Shown: positions 47,955 through 59,840 of the stretch, one piece after another
Numbering within the stretch: the first letter of the stretch is position 1
Layout of the letters: each line of letters opens with the position of its first letter
Assembly: GCA_039707655.1 (NCBI GenBank)
Contig: CM077666.1
Span: 393,595,886 to 393,659,885, forward strand
Length of the DNA: 64,000 nucleotides
Direction of reading: 5' to 3'
DNA from: Elymus sibiricus
Taxonomy: Eukaryota; Streptophyta; Magnoliopsida; Poales; Poaceae
Made by a program: the position numbers and the translations under genes
Notes under the pieces: model-generated
Told to the model about the DNA's origin: nothing
The model's database searches: none
Seen by the model: only the letters and a program-made list of their open reading frames with translations

Positions 47955-49880
47955 ATGATAGGTCTTATTTGGAATATTAGAGGTCTTGGTCAACCTGGAA
48001 AGTTACAGTGCCTTTGTGATACAATTGCTAATTCCAACCCTGATTTCATTGGGTTTCAGGAAACCAAAAGAGAGATCATTACTGAGGGTTTCCTCAAAGC
48101 GATAGATAAAGCTAAAAACTTTACTTGGTAATTTTTGCCTGCTGTTAATACTGCTGGGGGTATATTGCTGGGTCTTAAAAGAAACCCGTTCGAAGTTATT
48201 GGCTTCATTAACAATAGATTCTCTATTAAGGCTACTGTCAAGAATAAGAATGATGGTTTTACTTGGCATTTAGTGGTAGTGTATGGTTCTGCTTATCCTG
48301 AATTTAAGGTAGATTTTATTACAGAACTTCATGACATCTTAGATGCTGCTAATTATCCCATTCTGGTTTGTGGAGATTTTAATTTGGTCAGAAATGACAC
48401 TGTTAAGAGTAGTGGGTTAGTTAATCAGCACACCACTTTCCTGTTTAATGACTGGATCAATAAATGGGGGTTGATGGAAATTTCTATTTCCAACAAAGGG
48501 TTTACTTGGTCCAACAATCAAGATAAACCCATTTTTGATGTACTTTATAGAGTATTCACTTCTGTGGATTGGGATTCCCACTTCCCACTGTCTTCTCTTT
48601 CTGCCCTTCCCAGGGTGGGGAGTGACCACACTCCCCTGGTGCTAGATACTGGAGCTAGGAAAACTTCCAGTCCCAAAATGTTTAGGTTTGAGAAGTGGTG
48701 GTTATCTCAACCTGGGTTTCATCAGATGGTTAGAGAGGCTTGGAATTCTGTGTCCTCCTCTACTTCCTTTGTTGATAATTGGCTCACGAAATCCAGAGTC
48801 CTTAGGAAAAAAATCCAAAGGCTGGAGTATCAATGTTGAGGCTGCTCTTAAGAAAAAAAAACGAAATCCCTCCTTATGGAGTTTGATATCCTAGATGTGT
48901 TATCTGAATCTCAACAATTACCTGTGACAGACTTTGATAGGATGAAAAACATTAAGAAGGAGATTGATGAAATTTGGAAAAAAGAAGAAATTGCCCTTTG
49001 GCAGAGGTCTAGAGATAGAAAAAATTTAGAAGGTGATCGCAATAATGCATATTTCCATGCCCTTGCCAATCATAGACATAGGAAAAACCACCTCTCTGAG
49101 CTGGTTGGCCCTTCAGGGGTTGTCACATCTACAGATGATATGCTTAATGTTGCCACCTCTTTTTATAAAGATCTTTTTTCCTTTGAACCTAAACCTGACA
49201 TCCATCTAGGTGCTGGGTTTTGGTCTAAAGAGGAAAAAGTTAATGAGGATGAGAGAGAGAGAACTTAGAGAGACCCTTTTCCGAGGAGGAAATCAAACAA
49301 GCCATTATGAGTTCTCATGCTAATGGGGCTCCTGGCCCTGATGGTTTGTCCTTTCTGTTTTATCAAACCTTTTGAGACCTGATAAAAAATGACTTTATGT
49401 GGATGGTTAGAGATTTTGAGAGTGGTATCCTAGACATTTACAAACTTAACTTTGCTATTATTACCCTCATTCCTAAAGTTCCTCATGCCAGAGATATGAA
49501 AAACTTTAGACCCATCAGTCTGAGTAATTGTGCTGTCAATTTCTTTTCCAAAGCTATGACTACTAGGGTTTCCCCTCTATGTGATAAATTAATTTCCTCT
49601 AATCAAACTGCTTTTATCAAGGGGAGGTTTATTTTAGAAAGTGTGGTGATGGCCCATGAAGTTATTCATGAGCTTCACAGATCTGGATCTAGTGGGTTGA
49701 TTTTAAAGCTAGATTATGACAAAGCCTATGACAGAGTTAGTTGGGAATTTCTGAAGGAGATGCTTCTTTCTAGAGGCTTTGGTGATAAATGGGTTGGCTG
49801 GATCTTTAGTACTCTAATTCATGGTACATTTCAGGTTAGGATTAATGATACTAATGGACCCCACTTTGCTGGGGGAAAGG
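47955..49880 (+). pseudogene. LINE ORF2, endonuclease and N-terminal reverse transcriptase, broken
   Basis: ORF2 starts just past the ORF1 stop. The endonuclease has WNIRGLGQ, CGDFNLVRND and GSDHTPLV. Breaks include TAA at 48129, frameshifts near 48810 and 48860, a GA-repeat expansion near 49255 and TGA at about 49375. The reverse transcriptase begins with RPISLSNCAVNFFSKAMTTR and AFIKGRFILESVVMAHEVIH and reaches the first catalytic Asp region (LKLDYDKAYDRVSWEF), then stops at about 49880 against the copia LTR before the YxDD part of the palm. Confidence 0.82.
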
Positions 49881-51357
49881 GTTCAACACACGTACAGCCC
49901 GGGGACGTCTCCTCCTTCTTGATCCAGCAAGGGGGAAGGAGAAGTTGAGGGAGAGCTCCGGCAGCACGACGGCGTGGTGGCGGTGGAGCTCGTGGTTCTC
50001 CGGCAGAGCTTCGCTAAGCGCTACGGAGGAGGAGGAGGTGTAGGAAGGGGAAAGGGCTGCGCCAAGGGAAGGGTGTGTAGCTGCCCTCCCACCCCCACTA
50101 TTTATAGGGGGGAGGGGAGAGGGGGCCAGCCCCCTTAGATCCATCTAGAGGGGGGGGCGGCGGCCCCCCGGGGGGGCCACGGCCCCCCTTAGGGTTTCCA
50201 ACCCTAGGCGCCTTGGGCCCTTGGGGCGGCGGCCCCCTTAGGGCTCCCAACCCAAATACAGCCCATTAGGTCCTCCGTGGCAGGTGGACCCTCACGGTGG
50301 ACCCCCGGAACCCCTTCGGTGGTCCCGGTACAATACCGATAAACCCCGAAACCTTTCCGGTGACTGAAACTGGACTTCCCATATATAAATCTTCACCTCC
50401 GGACCATTCCGGAACTCCTCGTGACGTCCGGGATCTCATCCGGGACTCCGAACAACTTTCGGTAACCACATACAATTCCCATTACAACTCTAGCGTCACC
50501 GAACCTTAAGTGTGTAGACCCTACGGGTTCGGGAGACACGTAGACATGACCGAGACACCTCTCCGGTCAATAACCAACAGCGGGATCTGGATACCCATGT
50601 TGGCTCCCACATGCTCCACGATGATCTCATCGGATGAACCACGATGTCGGGGATTCAATCAATCCCGTATATAATTCCCTTTGTCTACCGGTATGATACT
50701 TGCCCGAGATTCGATCGTCGGTATCCCTATACCTTGTTCAATCTCGTTACCGGCAAGTCTCTTTACTCGTTCCGCAACACATCATCCCGTGGCTAACTCC
50801 TTAGTCACATTGAGCTCATTATGACGATGTCTTACCGAGTGGGCCCAGAGATACCTCTCCGTCATACGGAGTGACAAATCCCAGTCTCGATTCGTGCCAG
50901 CCCAACAGATACTTTCGGAGATACACATAGTGTACCTTTATAGCCACCCAGTTACGTTGTGACGTTTGGCACACCCAAAGTATTCCTACGGTATCCGGGA
51001 GTTGCACAATCTCATGGTCTAAGGAAACGATACTTGACATTGGAAAAGCTTTAGCAGACGAACTACACGATCTTGTGCTATGCTTAGGATTGGGTCTTGT
51101 CCATCACATCATTCTCCTAATGATGTGATCCCGTTATCAACGACATCCAATGTCCATGGTCATGAAACCGTGACCATCTATTGATCAACGAGCTAGCCAA
51201 CTAGAGGCTCACTAGGGACATGTTGTGGTCTATGTATTCACACATGTATTACGGTTTCCGGTTAACACAATTATATCATGAACAATAGACAATTATCATG
51301 AACAAGGAAATACAATAATAACCGTTTTATTATTGCCTCTAGGGCATATTTCCAACA
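49881..51357 (-). repeat. 3' LTR, truncated at its outer end
   Basis: It is collinear with 56885-58381 of the other LTR, beginning at GTTCAACACACGTACAGCCC. The first 216 bp in plus orientation (equivalent to 56669-56884) are missing at the border with LINE sequence. A GC-rich stretch near 50150-50240 holds the main indel between the two LTRs. Confidence 0.92.
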
Positions 51358-51372
51358 GTCTCCCACTTGTAC
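51358..51372 (-). other. Polypurine tract of the copia element
   Basis: On the minus strand AAGTGGGAGAC directly precedes the LTR start TGTTGG. This is the expected place for the plus-strand priming site of reverse transcription. Confidence 0.6.
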
Positions 51373-51389
51373 TAGAGTCAATAATCTAG

Positions 51390-54300
51390 TTACATTGTGA
51401 TGAATCGAACACCCATAGCATTCTGGTGTTGATCATGTTTTGCTCGTGAGAGAGGTTTAGTCAACGGATCTGCGACATTCAGATCCGTATGTACTTTACA
51501 AATATCTATATCTCCCTCCTGAATGTAATCACGGATGGAGTTGAAGCGGCGCTTGATGTGTCTTGTCTTCTTGTGAAACCTGGGCTCCTTGGCAAGGGCA
51601 ATAGCTCCAGTGTTGTCACAGAATAGAGTCATCGGACCCGACGCATTGGGAATTACTCCTAGGTCGGTGATGAACTCCTTCATCCAGACTCCTTCCTTTG
51701 CTGCTTCCGAAGCAGCTATATACTCCGCTTCACATGTAGATGCCGCCACGACACTTTGCTTGCTGCTGCACCAGCTGACTGCCCCTCCGTTCAAAATATA
51801 CACGTATCCGGTTTGCGACTTGGAGTCGTCTGGATCTGTGTCGAAGCTAGCATCGACGTAACCCTTTACGATGAGCTCTTCGGCACCTCCATATACGAGA
51901 AACATGTCCTTTGTCCTTTTCAGGTACTTCAGGATATTCTTGACCGCTGTCCAGTGTTCCGCTCCGGGATCACTTTGGTACCTCCCTACCAAACTTATGG
52001 CAAGGTTCACATCAGGTCTGGTACACAGCATGGCATACATAATAGAGCCTATGGCTGAAGCATAGGGGATGACACTCATCTCTTCTCTATCCTTTGCCGT
52101 GGTCGGGCATTGAGTCGTACTCAATCTCACACCCTGTAACACAGGCAAGAACCCCTTCTTGGACTGATCCATATTGAACTTCTTCAATATCTTTTCAAGG
52201 TATGTGCTTTGTGAAAGACCTATGAGGCGTTTCGATCTATTTCTATAGATCTTAATACCTAATATGTAAGCAGCTTCTCCAAGGTCCTTCATTGAAAAAC
52301 ATTTATTCAAGTAGGCCTTTACACTTTCCAAAAGTTCTATATCATTTCCCATCAGCAATATGTCATCCACATATAATATGAGAAATGCTACAGAGCTCCC
52401 ACTCACTTTCTTGTAAATACAGGGTTCTCCATAAACCTGCATAAACCCAAACACTTTAATCACCTCATTAAAGCGAATGTTCCAACTCCGAGATGCTTGC
52501 ACCAGCCCATAGATGGAGCGCTGGAGCTTGCATACTTTGTTAGCATCTTTAGGATCGACAAAACCTTCCGGCTGCATCATATACAGTTCTTCCTTAAGGA
52601 AGCCATTAAGGAATGCCGTTTTGACATCCATTTGCCAGATCTCATAATCATAAAATGCGGCAATTGCTAACATGATTCGGATAGACTTTAGCATCGCTAC
52701 GGGTGAGAAAGTCTCATCGTAGTCAACTCCTTGAACTTGTCGATAACCCTTAGCGACAAGCCGAGCCTTATAGACGGTCACATTACCATCTGCGTCAGTC
52801 TTCTTCTTAAAGATCCATTTATTTTCAATGGCTCGCTTATCATCAGGCAAGTCCACCAAAGTCCACACTTTGTTCTCATACATGGATCCTATCTCGGATT
52901 TCATGGCTTCAAGCCATTTGTTGGAATCCAGGCCCGCCATCGCTTCTTCATAGTTTGAAGGTTCACCATTGTCCAACAACATGATCTCCAGGACAGGGTT
53001 GCCGTACCACTCTGGTGCGGAACGTGTCCTGGTGGACCTTCGACGTTCAATAGTAACTTGATCTGAAGTTTCATGATCATCATCATTAACTTCCTCTCCA
53101 GCCGGTGTAGGCTCCACAGAAACAACTTCCTGTGCTGCGCTACCCTCCGGTTCGAGTGGAGGTACAATTACCTCATCAAGTTCTATTTTCCTCCCACTTA
53201 CCTCTTTCGAGAGAAACTCTTTCTCGAGAAAGGATCCATTCTTGGCAACAAAGACTTTGCCTTCGGATCTGAGGTAGAAGGTATACCCAATAGTCTCTTT
53301 GGGATATCCTATGAAGACGCACTTTTCCGCTTTGGGTTCGAGCTTCTCAGGTTGAAGTTTCTTCACATAAGCATCGCATCCCCAAACTTTTAGAAACGAC
53401 AGCTTAGGTTTCTTTCCAAACCATAATTCATACGGTGTCGTCTCAACGGACTTTGACGGTGCCCTATTTAAAGTGAATGCGGCAGTCTCTAATGCATATC
53501 CCCAAAATGATAGCGGTAAGTCGCTAATAGACATCATAGATCGCACCATATCCAATAGAGTGCGGTTACGACGTTCAGACACACCATTTCGCTGAGGTGT
53601 GCCAGGCGGCGTGAGTTGTGAAACAATTCCACATTTCCTTAGGTGCGTGCCAAACTCGTGACTTAAATATTCTCCGCCACGATCAGATCGTAGGCACTTT
53701 ATTTTCCTGTCACGTTGATTCTCTACCTCACTCTGAAATTCCTTGAACCTTTCAAAGGTTTCAGACTTGTGTTTCATTAAGTAGACATACCCATATCTGC
53801 TCAAGTCATCAGTGAGGGTGAGAACATAACGGTAGCCACCGCGAGCCTCGACGCTCATTGGACCGCATACATCGGTATGTATTATCTCCAACAAGTCAGT
53901 TGCTCGCTCCATTGTTCCAGAGAACGGAGTCTTGGTCATCTTGCCCATGAGGCATGGTTCGCACGTGTCAAATGATTCGAAATCAAAAGACTCCAAAAGT
54001 CCATCAGCATGGAGCTTCTTCATGCGTTTGACACCAATATGACCAAGGCGGCAGTGCCACATGTAAGTGGGACTATCGTTATCAACCTTACACTTTTTGG
54101 TACTCACACTATGGACATGTGTAACATCACGTTCGAGATTTATCAAAAATAAACCATTGACCAGCGGGGCATGACCATAAAACATTTCTCTCATATAAAT
54201 AGAACAACCATTATTCTCAGATTTAAATGAGTAGCCATCTCGCATCAAACGAGATCCAGATACAATGTTTATGCTCAAAGCTGGTACTAAATAACAATTA

Positions 54301-55379
54301 TTGAGGTTTAAAACTAATCCCGAAGGTAGATGTAGAGGTAGCGTGCCGACGGCGATCACATCGACCTTGGAACCATTCCCGACGCGCATCGTCACCTCGT
54401 CCTTTGCCAGTCTCCGCTTATTCCGCAGCTCCTGCTTGGAGTTACAAATGTGAGCAACTGCACCGGTATCAAATACCCAGAAGCTACTACGAGCGCTGGT
54501 TAGGTACACATCAATAACAAGTATATCACATATACCTTTAACGTTGCCGGCCTTCTTATCCGCCAAGTACTTGGGGCAATTCCGCTTCCAGTGACCGGTA
54601 CCCTTGCAATAAAAGCACTCAGTCTCAGGCTTGGGTCCATTCTTGTTCTTCTTCCCGGCAACTTGCTTACCGGGCGCGGCAACAGCTTTGCCGTCCTTCT
54701 TGAAGTTCTTCTTACCCTTGCCTTTCTTGAAACTAGTGGTCTTATTCACCATCAACACTTGATGCTCCTTTTTGATCTCGACCTCCGCTGATTTCAGCAT
54801 CGAGTACAACTCAGGAATGGACTTCTCCATACCCTGCATGTTGTAGTTCATCACAAAGCTCTTGTAGCTAGGTGGAAGCGACTGGAGGATTCTGTCAATG
54901 ACCGAGTCATCCGGGAGATTAACTCCCAGCTGAGTCAAGCGGTTGTGTAACCCAGACATTTTGAGTATGTGCTCACTGACAGAACTATTCTCCTCCATCT
55001 TACAGCTGAAGAACTTGTCGGAGACGTCATATCTCTCGACCCAGGCATGAGCTTGGAAAACCAGTTTCAGCTCTTGGAACATCTCATATGCTCCGTGTTG
55101 CTCAAAATGCTTTTGGAGCCCCGGTTCTAAACTGTAAAGCATGCCGCACTGAACAAGGGAGTAATCATCGCAGCGTGACTGCCAAGCGTTCGTAACTTCT
55201 TGGTCCGCTGGGAAAATGGGTGGGTCACCTAGCGGTGCATCGAGGACATACAATCTCTTGGAAGCTATGAGGATGATCCTCAAGCTACGGACCCAGTCCG
55301 CATAGTTGCTTCCATCATCTTTCAGCTTGGTTTTCTCTAGGAACGCGTTGAAGTTGAGGGTGACATTAGCGTTGGCCAT
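51390..55379 (-). CDS. Copia gag-pol polyprotein, 1329 aa, uninterrupted
   Basis: One frame holds all domains in copia order. Gag begins MANANVTLNFNAFLEKTKLK and ends with the zinc knuckle CFYCKGTGHWKRNC (255-268). The aspartic protease has FDTGAVAHICN (D304). The GAG-pre-integrase motif is WHCRLGHIGVKRM. Integrase has HTDVCGPM, SDRGGEY and the Glu of NGVSERRNRTLLDM. Reverse transcriptase has YVDD at 1003-1006. RNase H has GYVDASFDTD and the final SSKQSVVAASTCEAEY region. The stop is 33 bases from the LTR. A full-length single frame of normal size suggests the element may still make its proteins, although loss of part of one LTR should impair further cycles. Confidence 0.95.
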   Translation of the reverse strand: MANANVTLNFNAFLEKTKLKDDGSNYADWVRSLRIILIASKRLYVLDAPLGDPPIFPADQEVTNAWQSRCDDYSLVQCGMLYSLEPGLQKHFEQHGAYEMFQELKLVFQAHAWVERYDVSDKFFSCKMEENSSVSEHILKMSGLHNRLTQLGVNLPDDSVIDRILQSLPPSYKSFVMNYNMQGMEKSIPELYSMLKSAEVEIKKEHQVLMVNKTTSFKKGKGKKNFKKDGKAVAAPGKQVAGKKNKNGPKPETECFYCKGTGHWKRNCPKYLADKKAGNVKGICDILVIDVYLTSARSSFWVFDTGAVAHICNSKQELRNKRRLAKDEVTMRVGNGSKVDVIAVGTLPLHLPSGLVLNLNNCYLVPALSINIVSGSRLMRDGYSFKSENNGCSIYMREMFYGHAPLVNGLFLINLERDVTHVHSVSTKKCKVDNDSPTYMWHCRLGHIGVKRMKKLHADGLLESFDFESFDTCEPCLMGKMTKTPFSGTMERATDLLEIIHTDVCGPMSVEARGGYRYVLTLTDDLSRYGYVYLMKHKSETFERFKEFQSEVENQRDRKIKCLRSDRGGEYLSHEFGTHLRKCGIVSQLTPPGTPQRNGVSERRNRTLLDMVRSMMSISDLPLSFWGYALETAAFTLNRAPSKSVETTPYELWFGKKPKLSFLKVWGCDAYVKKLQPEKLEPKAEKCVFIGYPKETIGYTFYLRSEGKVFVAKNGSFLEKEFLSKEVSGRKIELDEVIVPPLEPEGSAAQEVVSVEPTPAGEEVNDDDHETSDQVTIERRRSTRTRSAPEWYGNPVLEIMLLDNGEPSNYEEAMAGLDSNKWLEAMKSEIGSMYENKVWTLVDLPDDKRAIENKWIFKKKTDADGNVTVYKARLVAKGYRQVQGVDYDETFSPVAMLKSIRIMLAIAAFYDYEIWQMDVKTAFLNGFLKEELYMMQPEGFVDPKDANKVCKLQRSIYGLVQASRSWNIRFNEVIKVFGFMQVYGEPCIYKKVSGSSVAFLILYVDDILLMGNDIELLESVKAYLNKCFSMKDLGEAAYILGIKIYRNRSKRLIGLSQSTYLEKILKKFNMDQSKKGFLPVLQGVRLSTTQCPTTAKDREEMSVIPYASAIGSIMYAMLCTRPDVNLAISLVGRYQSDPGAEHWTAVKNILKYLKRTKDMFLVYGGAEELIVKGYVDASFDTDPDDSKSQTGYVYILNGGAVSWCSSKQSVVAASTCEAEYIAASEAAKEGVWMKEFITDLGVIPNASGPMTLFCDNTGAIALAKEPRFHKKTRHIKRRFNSIRDYIQEGDIDICKVHTDLNVADPLTKPLSRAKHDQHQNAMGVRFITM

Positions 55380-56650
55380 TGGATCTACAATATAGATTGT
55401 AAAAACATTTTTAGACTAAGTTCATGATAATTAAGTTCACATAATCAAATTATTTAATGAACTCCCACTTAGATAGACATCTCTCTAGTCATCCAAGTGA
55501 TACATGATCCATGTCAACTAGCCCGTGTCCGATCATCACGTGAGACGGACTAGTCATCCATGGTGAACATCTCTATGTTGATCGCATCTACTATACGACT
55601 CATGTTCGACCTTTCGGTCTTCCGTGTTCCGAGGCCATGTCTGTACATGCTAGGCTCGTCAAGTCAACCTAAGTGTTTCGCGTGTGTAAATCTGGCTTAC
55701 ACCCGTTGTATGCGAACGTTAGAACCTATCATACCCGATCATCACGTGGTGCTTCGGAACAACGATCCTTAGCAACGGTGCACAGTTAGGGTGAACACCT
55801 TTCTTGAAATTTTATTGAGAGATCATCTTATTTACTACCGTCGTTCTAAGCAAATAAGATGTAAACATGATAAACATCACATGCAATCAATATAGTGACA
55901 TGATATGGCCAATATCATCTTGCTCCTTTGATCTCCATCTTCGGGGCACCATGATCATCACTGTCACCGGCACGACACCATGATCTCCATCATCATGATC
56001 TCCATCATTGTGTCTTCATGAAGTTGTCTCGCCAACTATTACTTCTACTACTATGGCTAACGTTTAGCAATAAAGTAAAGTAATTACATGGCGTTTATGA
56101 TTGACACGCAGGTCATACAATAAAATAAGACAACTCCTATGGCTCCTGCCGGTTGTCATACTCATCGACATGCAAGTCGTGAATCCTATTACAAGAACAT
56201 GATCAATCTCATACATCACAATGCATCACATCACATCCTTTTGGCCATATCACATCACAAGGCATATGCTGCAAAAACAAGTTAGACGTCCTCTAATTTG
56301 TAGTTGCAAGTTTTTATGTGGCTGCTATAGGTTTCTAGCAAGAACGTTTCTTACCTACGCCAAAACCACAACGTGATATGCCAATTGCTATTTACCCTTC
56401 ATAAGGACCCTTTTCGTCGAATCCGATCCGACTAAGGTGGGAGAGACAGACACCCGCTAGCCACCTTATGCAACAAGTGCATGTCAGGCGGTGGAACCGG
56501 TCTCACGTAAGCGTACGTGTAAAGTTGGTCCGGGCTGCTTCATCCCACAATACCGCCGAATCAAGATAAGACTAGTAACGGCAAGCAAATTAACAAGATC
56601 GACGCCCACAACAACTTGTGTTCTACTCGTGCATAGATTCTACGCATAGA

Positions 56651-56667
56651 CCTAGCTCATGATGCCA
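56651..56667 (-). other. tRNA-iMet-type primer-binding site, diverged
   Basis: Next to the 5' LTR the minus strand reads TGGCATCATGAGCTAGG, related to the TGGTATCAGAGC primer site used by plant copia elements. The leader from here to the polyprotein ATG at 55379 is about 1.3 kb and has no gene. Confidence 0.55.
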
Positions 56668-56668
56668 C

Positions 56669-58381
56669 TGTTGGGAGACGTAGTAGTAAATCAAAAAATT
56701 TCCTACGTGTTCACCAAGATCTATCTATGGAGAAACCAGCAACGAGTAAGGGGAGAGTGAATCTTCATACCCTTGAAGATCGCTAAGCGGAAGCGTTACA
56801 AAGAACGCGGTTGATGGAGTCGTACTCGCGGCGATTCAAATCGCGGAAGATCCGATCCAAGCGCCGAACGGACGGCGCCTCCGTGTTCAACACACGTACA
56901 GCCCGGGGACGTCTCCTCCTTCTTGATCCAGCAAGGGGGAAGGAGAAGTTGAGGGAGAGCTCCGACAGCACGACGGCGTGGTGGCGGTGGAGCTCGTGGT
57001 TCTCCGGCAGAGCTTCGCTAAGCGCTACGGAGGAGGAGGAGGTGTAGGAAGGGGAAAGGGCTGCGCCAAGGGAAGGGTGTGTAGCTGCCCTCCCACCCCC
57101 ACTATTTATAGGGGGGAGGGGAGAGGGGGCCAGCCCCCTTAGATCCATCTAGAGGGGGGGGGGCCGTGGCCACCCGGGGGGGCCACGGCCCCCCTTAGGG
57201 TTTCCAACCCTAGGCACCTTGGGCCCTTGGGGCGGCTGCCCCCCGGGGGGCCGCGGCCCCCTTAGGGTTCCCAACCCAAATACAGCCCATTAGGTCCTCC
57301 GTGGCAGGTGGACCCTCACGGTGGACCCCCGGAACCCCTTCGGTGGTCCCGGTACAATACCGATAAACCCCGAAACCTTTCCGGTGACTGAAACTGGACT
57401 TCCCATATATAAATCTTCACCTCCGGACCATTCCGGAACTCCTCGTGACGTCCGGGATCTCATCCGGGACTCCGAACAACTTTCGGTAACCACATACAAT
57501 TCCCATTACAACTCTAGCGTCACCGAACCTTAAGTGTGTAGACCCTACGGGTTCGGGAGACACGTAGACATGACCGAGACACCTCTCCGGTCAATAACCA
57601 ACAGCGGGATTTGGATACCCATGTTGGCTCCCACATGCTCCACGATGATCTCATCGGATGAACCACGATGTCGGGGATTCAATCAATCCCGTATACAATT
57701 CCCTTTGTCTACCGGTATGATACTTGCCCGAGATTCGATCGTCGGTATCCCTATACCTTGTTCAATCTCGTTACCGGCAAGTCTCTTTACTCGTTCCGCA
57801 ACACATCATCCCGTGGCTAACTCCTTAGTCACATTGAGCTCATTATGACGATGTCTTACCGAGTGGGCCCAGAGATACCTCTCCGTCATACGGAGTGACA
57901 AATCCCAGTCTCGATTCGTGCCAACCCAACAGATACTTTCGGAGATACCCGTAGTGTACCTTTATAGCCACCCAGTTATGTTGTGACGTTTGGCACACCC
58001 AAAGTATTCCTACGGTATCCGGGAGTTGCACAATCTCATGGTCTAAGGAAACGATACTTGACATTGGAAAAGCTTTAGCAGACGAACTACACGATCTTGT
58101 GCTATGCTTAGGATTGGGTCTTGTCCATCACATCATTCTCCTAATGATGTGATCCCGTTATCAACGACATCCAATGTCCATGGTCATGAAACCGTGACCA
58201 TCTATTGATCAACGAGCTAGCCAACTAGAGGCTCACTAGGGACATGTTGTGGTCTATGTATTCACACATGTATTACGGTTTCCGGTTAACACAATTATAG
58301 CATGAACAATAGACAATTATCATGAACAAGGAAATACAATAATAACCATTTTATTATTGCCTCTAGGGCATATTTCCAACA
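56669..58381 (-). repeat. 5' LTR, complete, 1713 bp
   Basis: In plus orientation it starts TGTTGGGAGACGTAG and ends ATATTTCCAACA, giving inverted TGTTGG/CCAACA ends. LINE ORF2 sequence resumes directly at 58382. Because the far LTR end is lost, the target duplication cannot be checked. Confidence 0.93.
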
Positions 58382-59718
58382 GGAAGATCTCCAACCAATT
58401 ATTGATAGGATCATTAAGAACATTGCTGGCTGGTTGGGCAAACACCTCTCTTATAGAGGCAAACTGATCCTTCTGCCTACATGCATTGCCAGTATCCCTA
58501 CCTATCTGATGTCTATTATGAAGTTTCCTAAATGGGCCATTGATATGATCTCCTCTCAAATGTCTCACTTCTTCTGGGGCAATATGGGGGAGATCCATAA
58601 ATACCACTTAGCTAACTGGGGCCTTGTGTCCAGAAAAAAGGAATTTGGTGGTTTAGGGATTCCTAATCTTAGGGAGTTTAACATGGCTCTTCTTGCTTCT
58701 TGGAGTAAAAGATTTTATAATGGTAGAGACAATGATTGGAAAAAAATAATTTGCTTCAAATATGGCAATAACAAACCTAACATTCTTTATGCCAAACCTG
58801 CCTTGGGCTCTCCATTTTGGAAGAGTATCTCTTGGGATTTTGCTGCTGCAAAGAATTTTTATAGATGGGTCCCTGGGAATGGGGAGAACATCGCCTTCTG
58901 GCATGATAATTGGGTTGGGGATTGTTCCCTGAAAATTGCATTCTGCGACTTGTTTGATATTTGTCAACAGCAGGAGGCTACTCTTGCACAAGTCTGGGAC
59001 GGGGAGACCCTACACCTTACCTTTAGAAGATGTGTGGATGAGAAAACCATGTCCAGATGGTTCAATCTTCTAAACTTGGTGAAACAAACTACTCTTTCTG
59101 CTACTGCAGATTACCCTGTTTGGACTCTGGAAACTTCTGGCCAATACTCTGTTAAATCCTTTTACAAAATGATCAATTTTGGTGGGACTTCCTCTGAGAT
59201 CAAAGATTCTATTTGGAAAATTAAAGTCCCTCCAAATATTCATGTCTTCCTATGGCTGATGTTCAATAACAAAAAGTTTAACGAGAGATAACCTAGCCAA
59301 AAGAAGATATGTGGAGCACATGTCCTGTGTCTTTTGTAGTGAAGCTGAATCTATTCAACATCTTTTGTTTGATTGCATTGTTACTAGAGAGATTTGGTCT
59401 ACTATTGCTGAAGCTTTTAAGATTCATGTACCTGTTTCTTTTGCATCATTATCTTCCTTTTGGAAGAGGAAAAAACTTTATGAAGCTCTCAACACTGCTA
59501 CCTCTGCTACCTTGTGGAGCTTATGGCTTTTGCGCAATGATTTTGTCTTTCAGGGAGGAAGATGGCGAAGTATACGTTGCGTTCTGGATCTGGTGGGGGC
59601 TATGATCAGGCGATGGAAAATACTATGTACCGAGGCCCGGGGTGCTCTTCTTCTCCAGTGCTTAAGACTATTGGACCATCGAAGAGGGGAATTGCTTAGG
59701 ATCGCCTGGAGTAACTAG
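58382..59718 (+). pseudogene. LINE ORF2, C-terminal part with zf-RVT
   Basis: The frame resumes in the thumb region after the reverse transcriptase palm (EDLQPIIDRIIKNIAGWLGK, then LSYRGKLILLPTCIASIPTY) and passes through FFWGNMGEIHKYHLANWGLV to the zf-RVT domain (YSVKSFYKMINFGGTSSEIK). A frameshift at about 59285 is followed by the zinc-ligand text CVFCSEAESIQHLLFDC and the tail to 59718. The palm segment between this and the left part is absent. Confidence 0.85.
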
Positions 59719-59840
59719 TCTTGGAACCAGAGGAAGTGCTTTCTTTTGTGTGCTGAGATCGTCTACAATCTTTCTCTCTGGTTTCTCTATCCTATCAGTA
59801 ACTCTTTGTTAAAAAAGAGAGAGGAAATGTAATAGGGTAG

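Larger units (their letters stand above)
49881..58381 (-). mobile_element. Angela/BARE-1/WIS-type copia LTR retrotransposon
   Basis: The element lies on the minus strand: 5' LTR 58381-56669, primer site next to it, leader, one polyprotein frame 55379-51390, then the 3' LTR 51357-49881. LTRs start TGTTGGAAATATGCCC on the minus strand, typical of BARE/Angela/WIS. The 3' LTR lacks its outer 216 bp. The aligned LTR parts differ by about a dozen substitutions and one indel by eye (about 1%), so insertion is recent on a plant time scale. Confidence 0.93.
45295..59835 (+). mobile_element. Decayed L1-type LINE split by a copia element
   Basis: Two parts in the same orientation (about 45295-49880 and 58382-59835) together carry ORF1 with a zinc knuckle, an endonuclease, part of a reverse transcriptase and a zf-RVT tail. 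The gap between them is filled by the Angela/BARE-type element. The 5' limit is not sharp; the 3' end is near an A-rich GTTAAAAAAGAGAGAGG at about 59815. Multiple stops and frameshifts show it is not active. Confidence 0.85.

Noticed and set aside
49851..50144. Minus-strand frame of about 97 codons in the copia LTR, repeated at 56783-57148
   Set aside because: It occurs in both LTR copies and has no known domain; it is best treated as LTR sequence.
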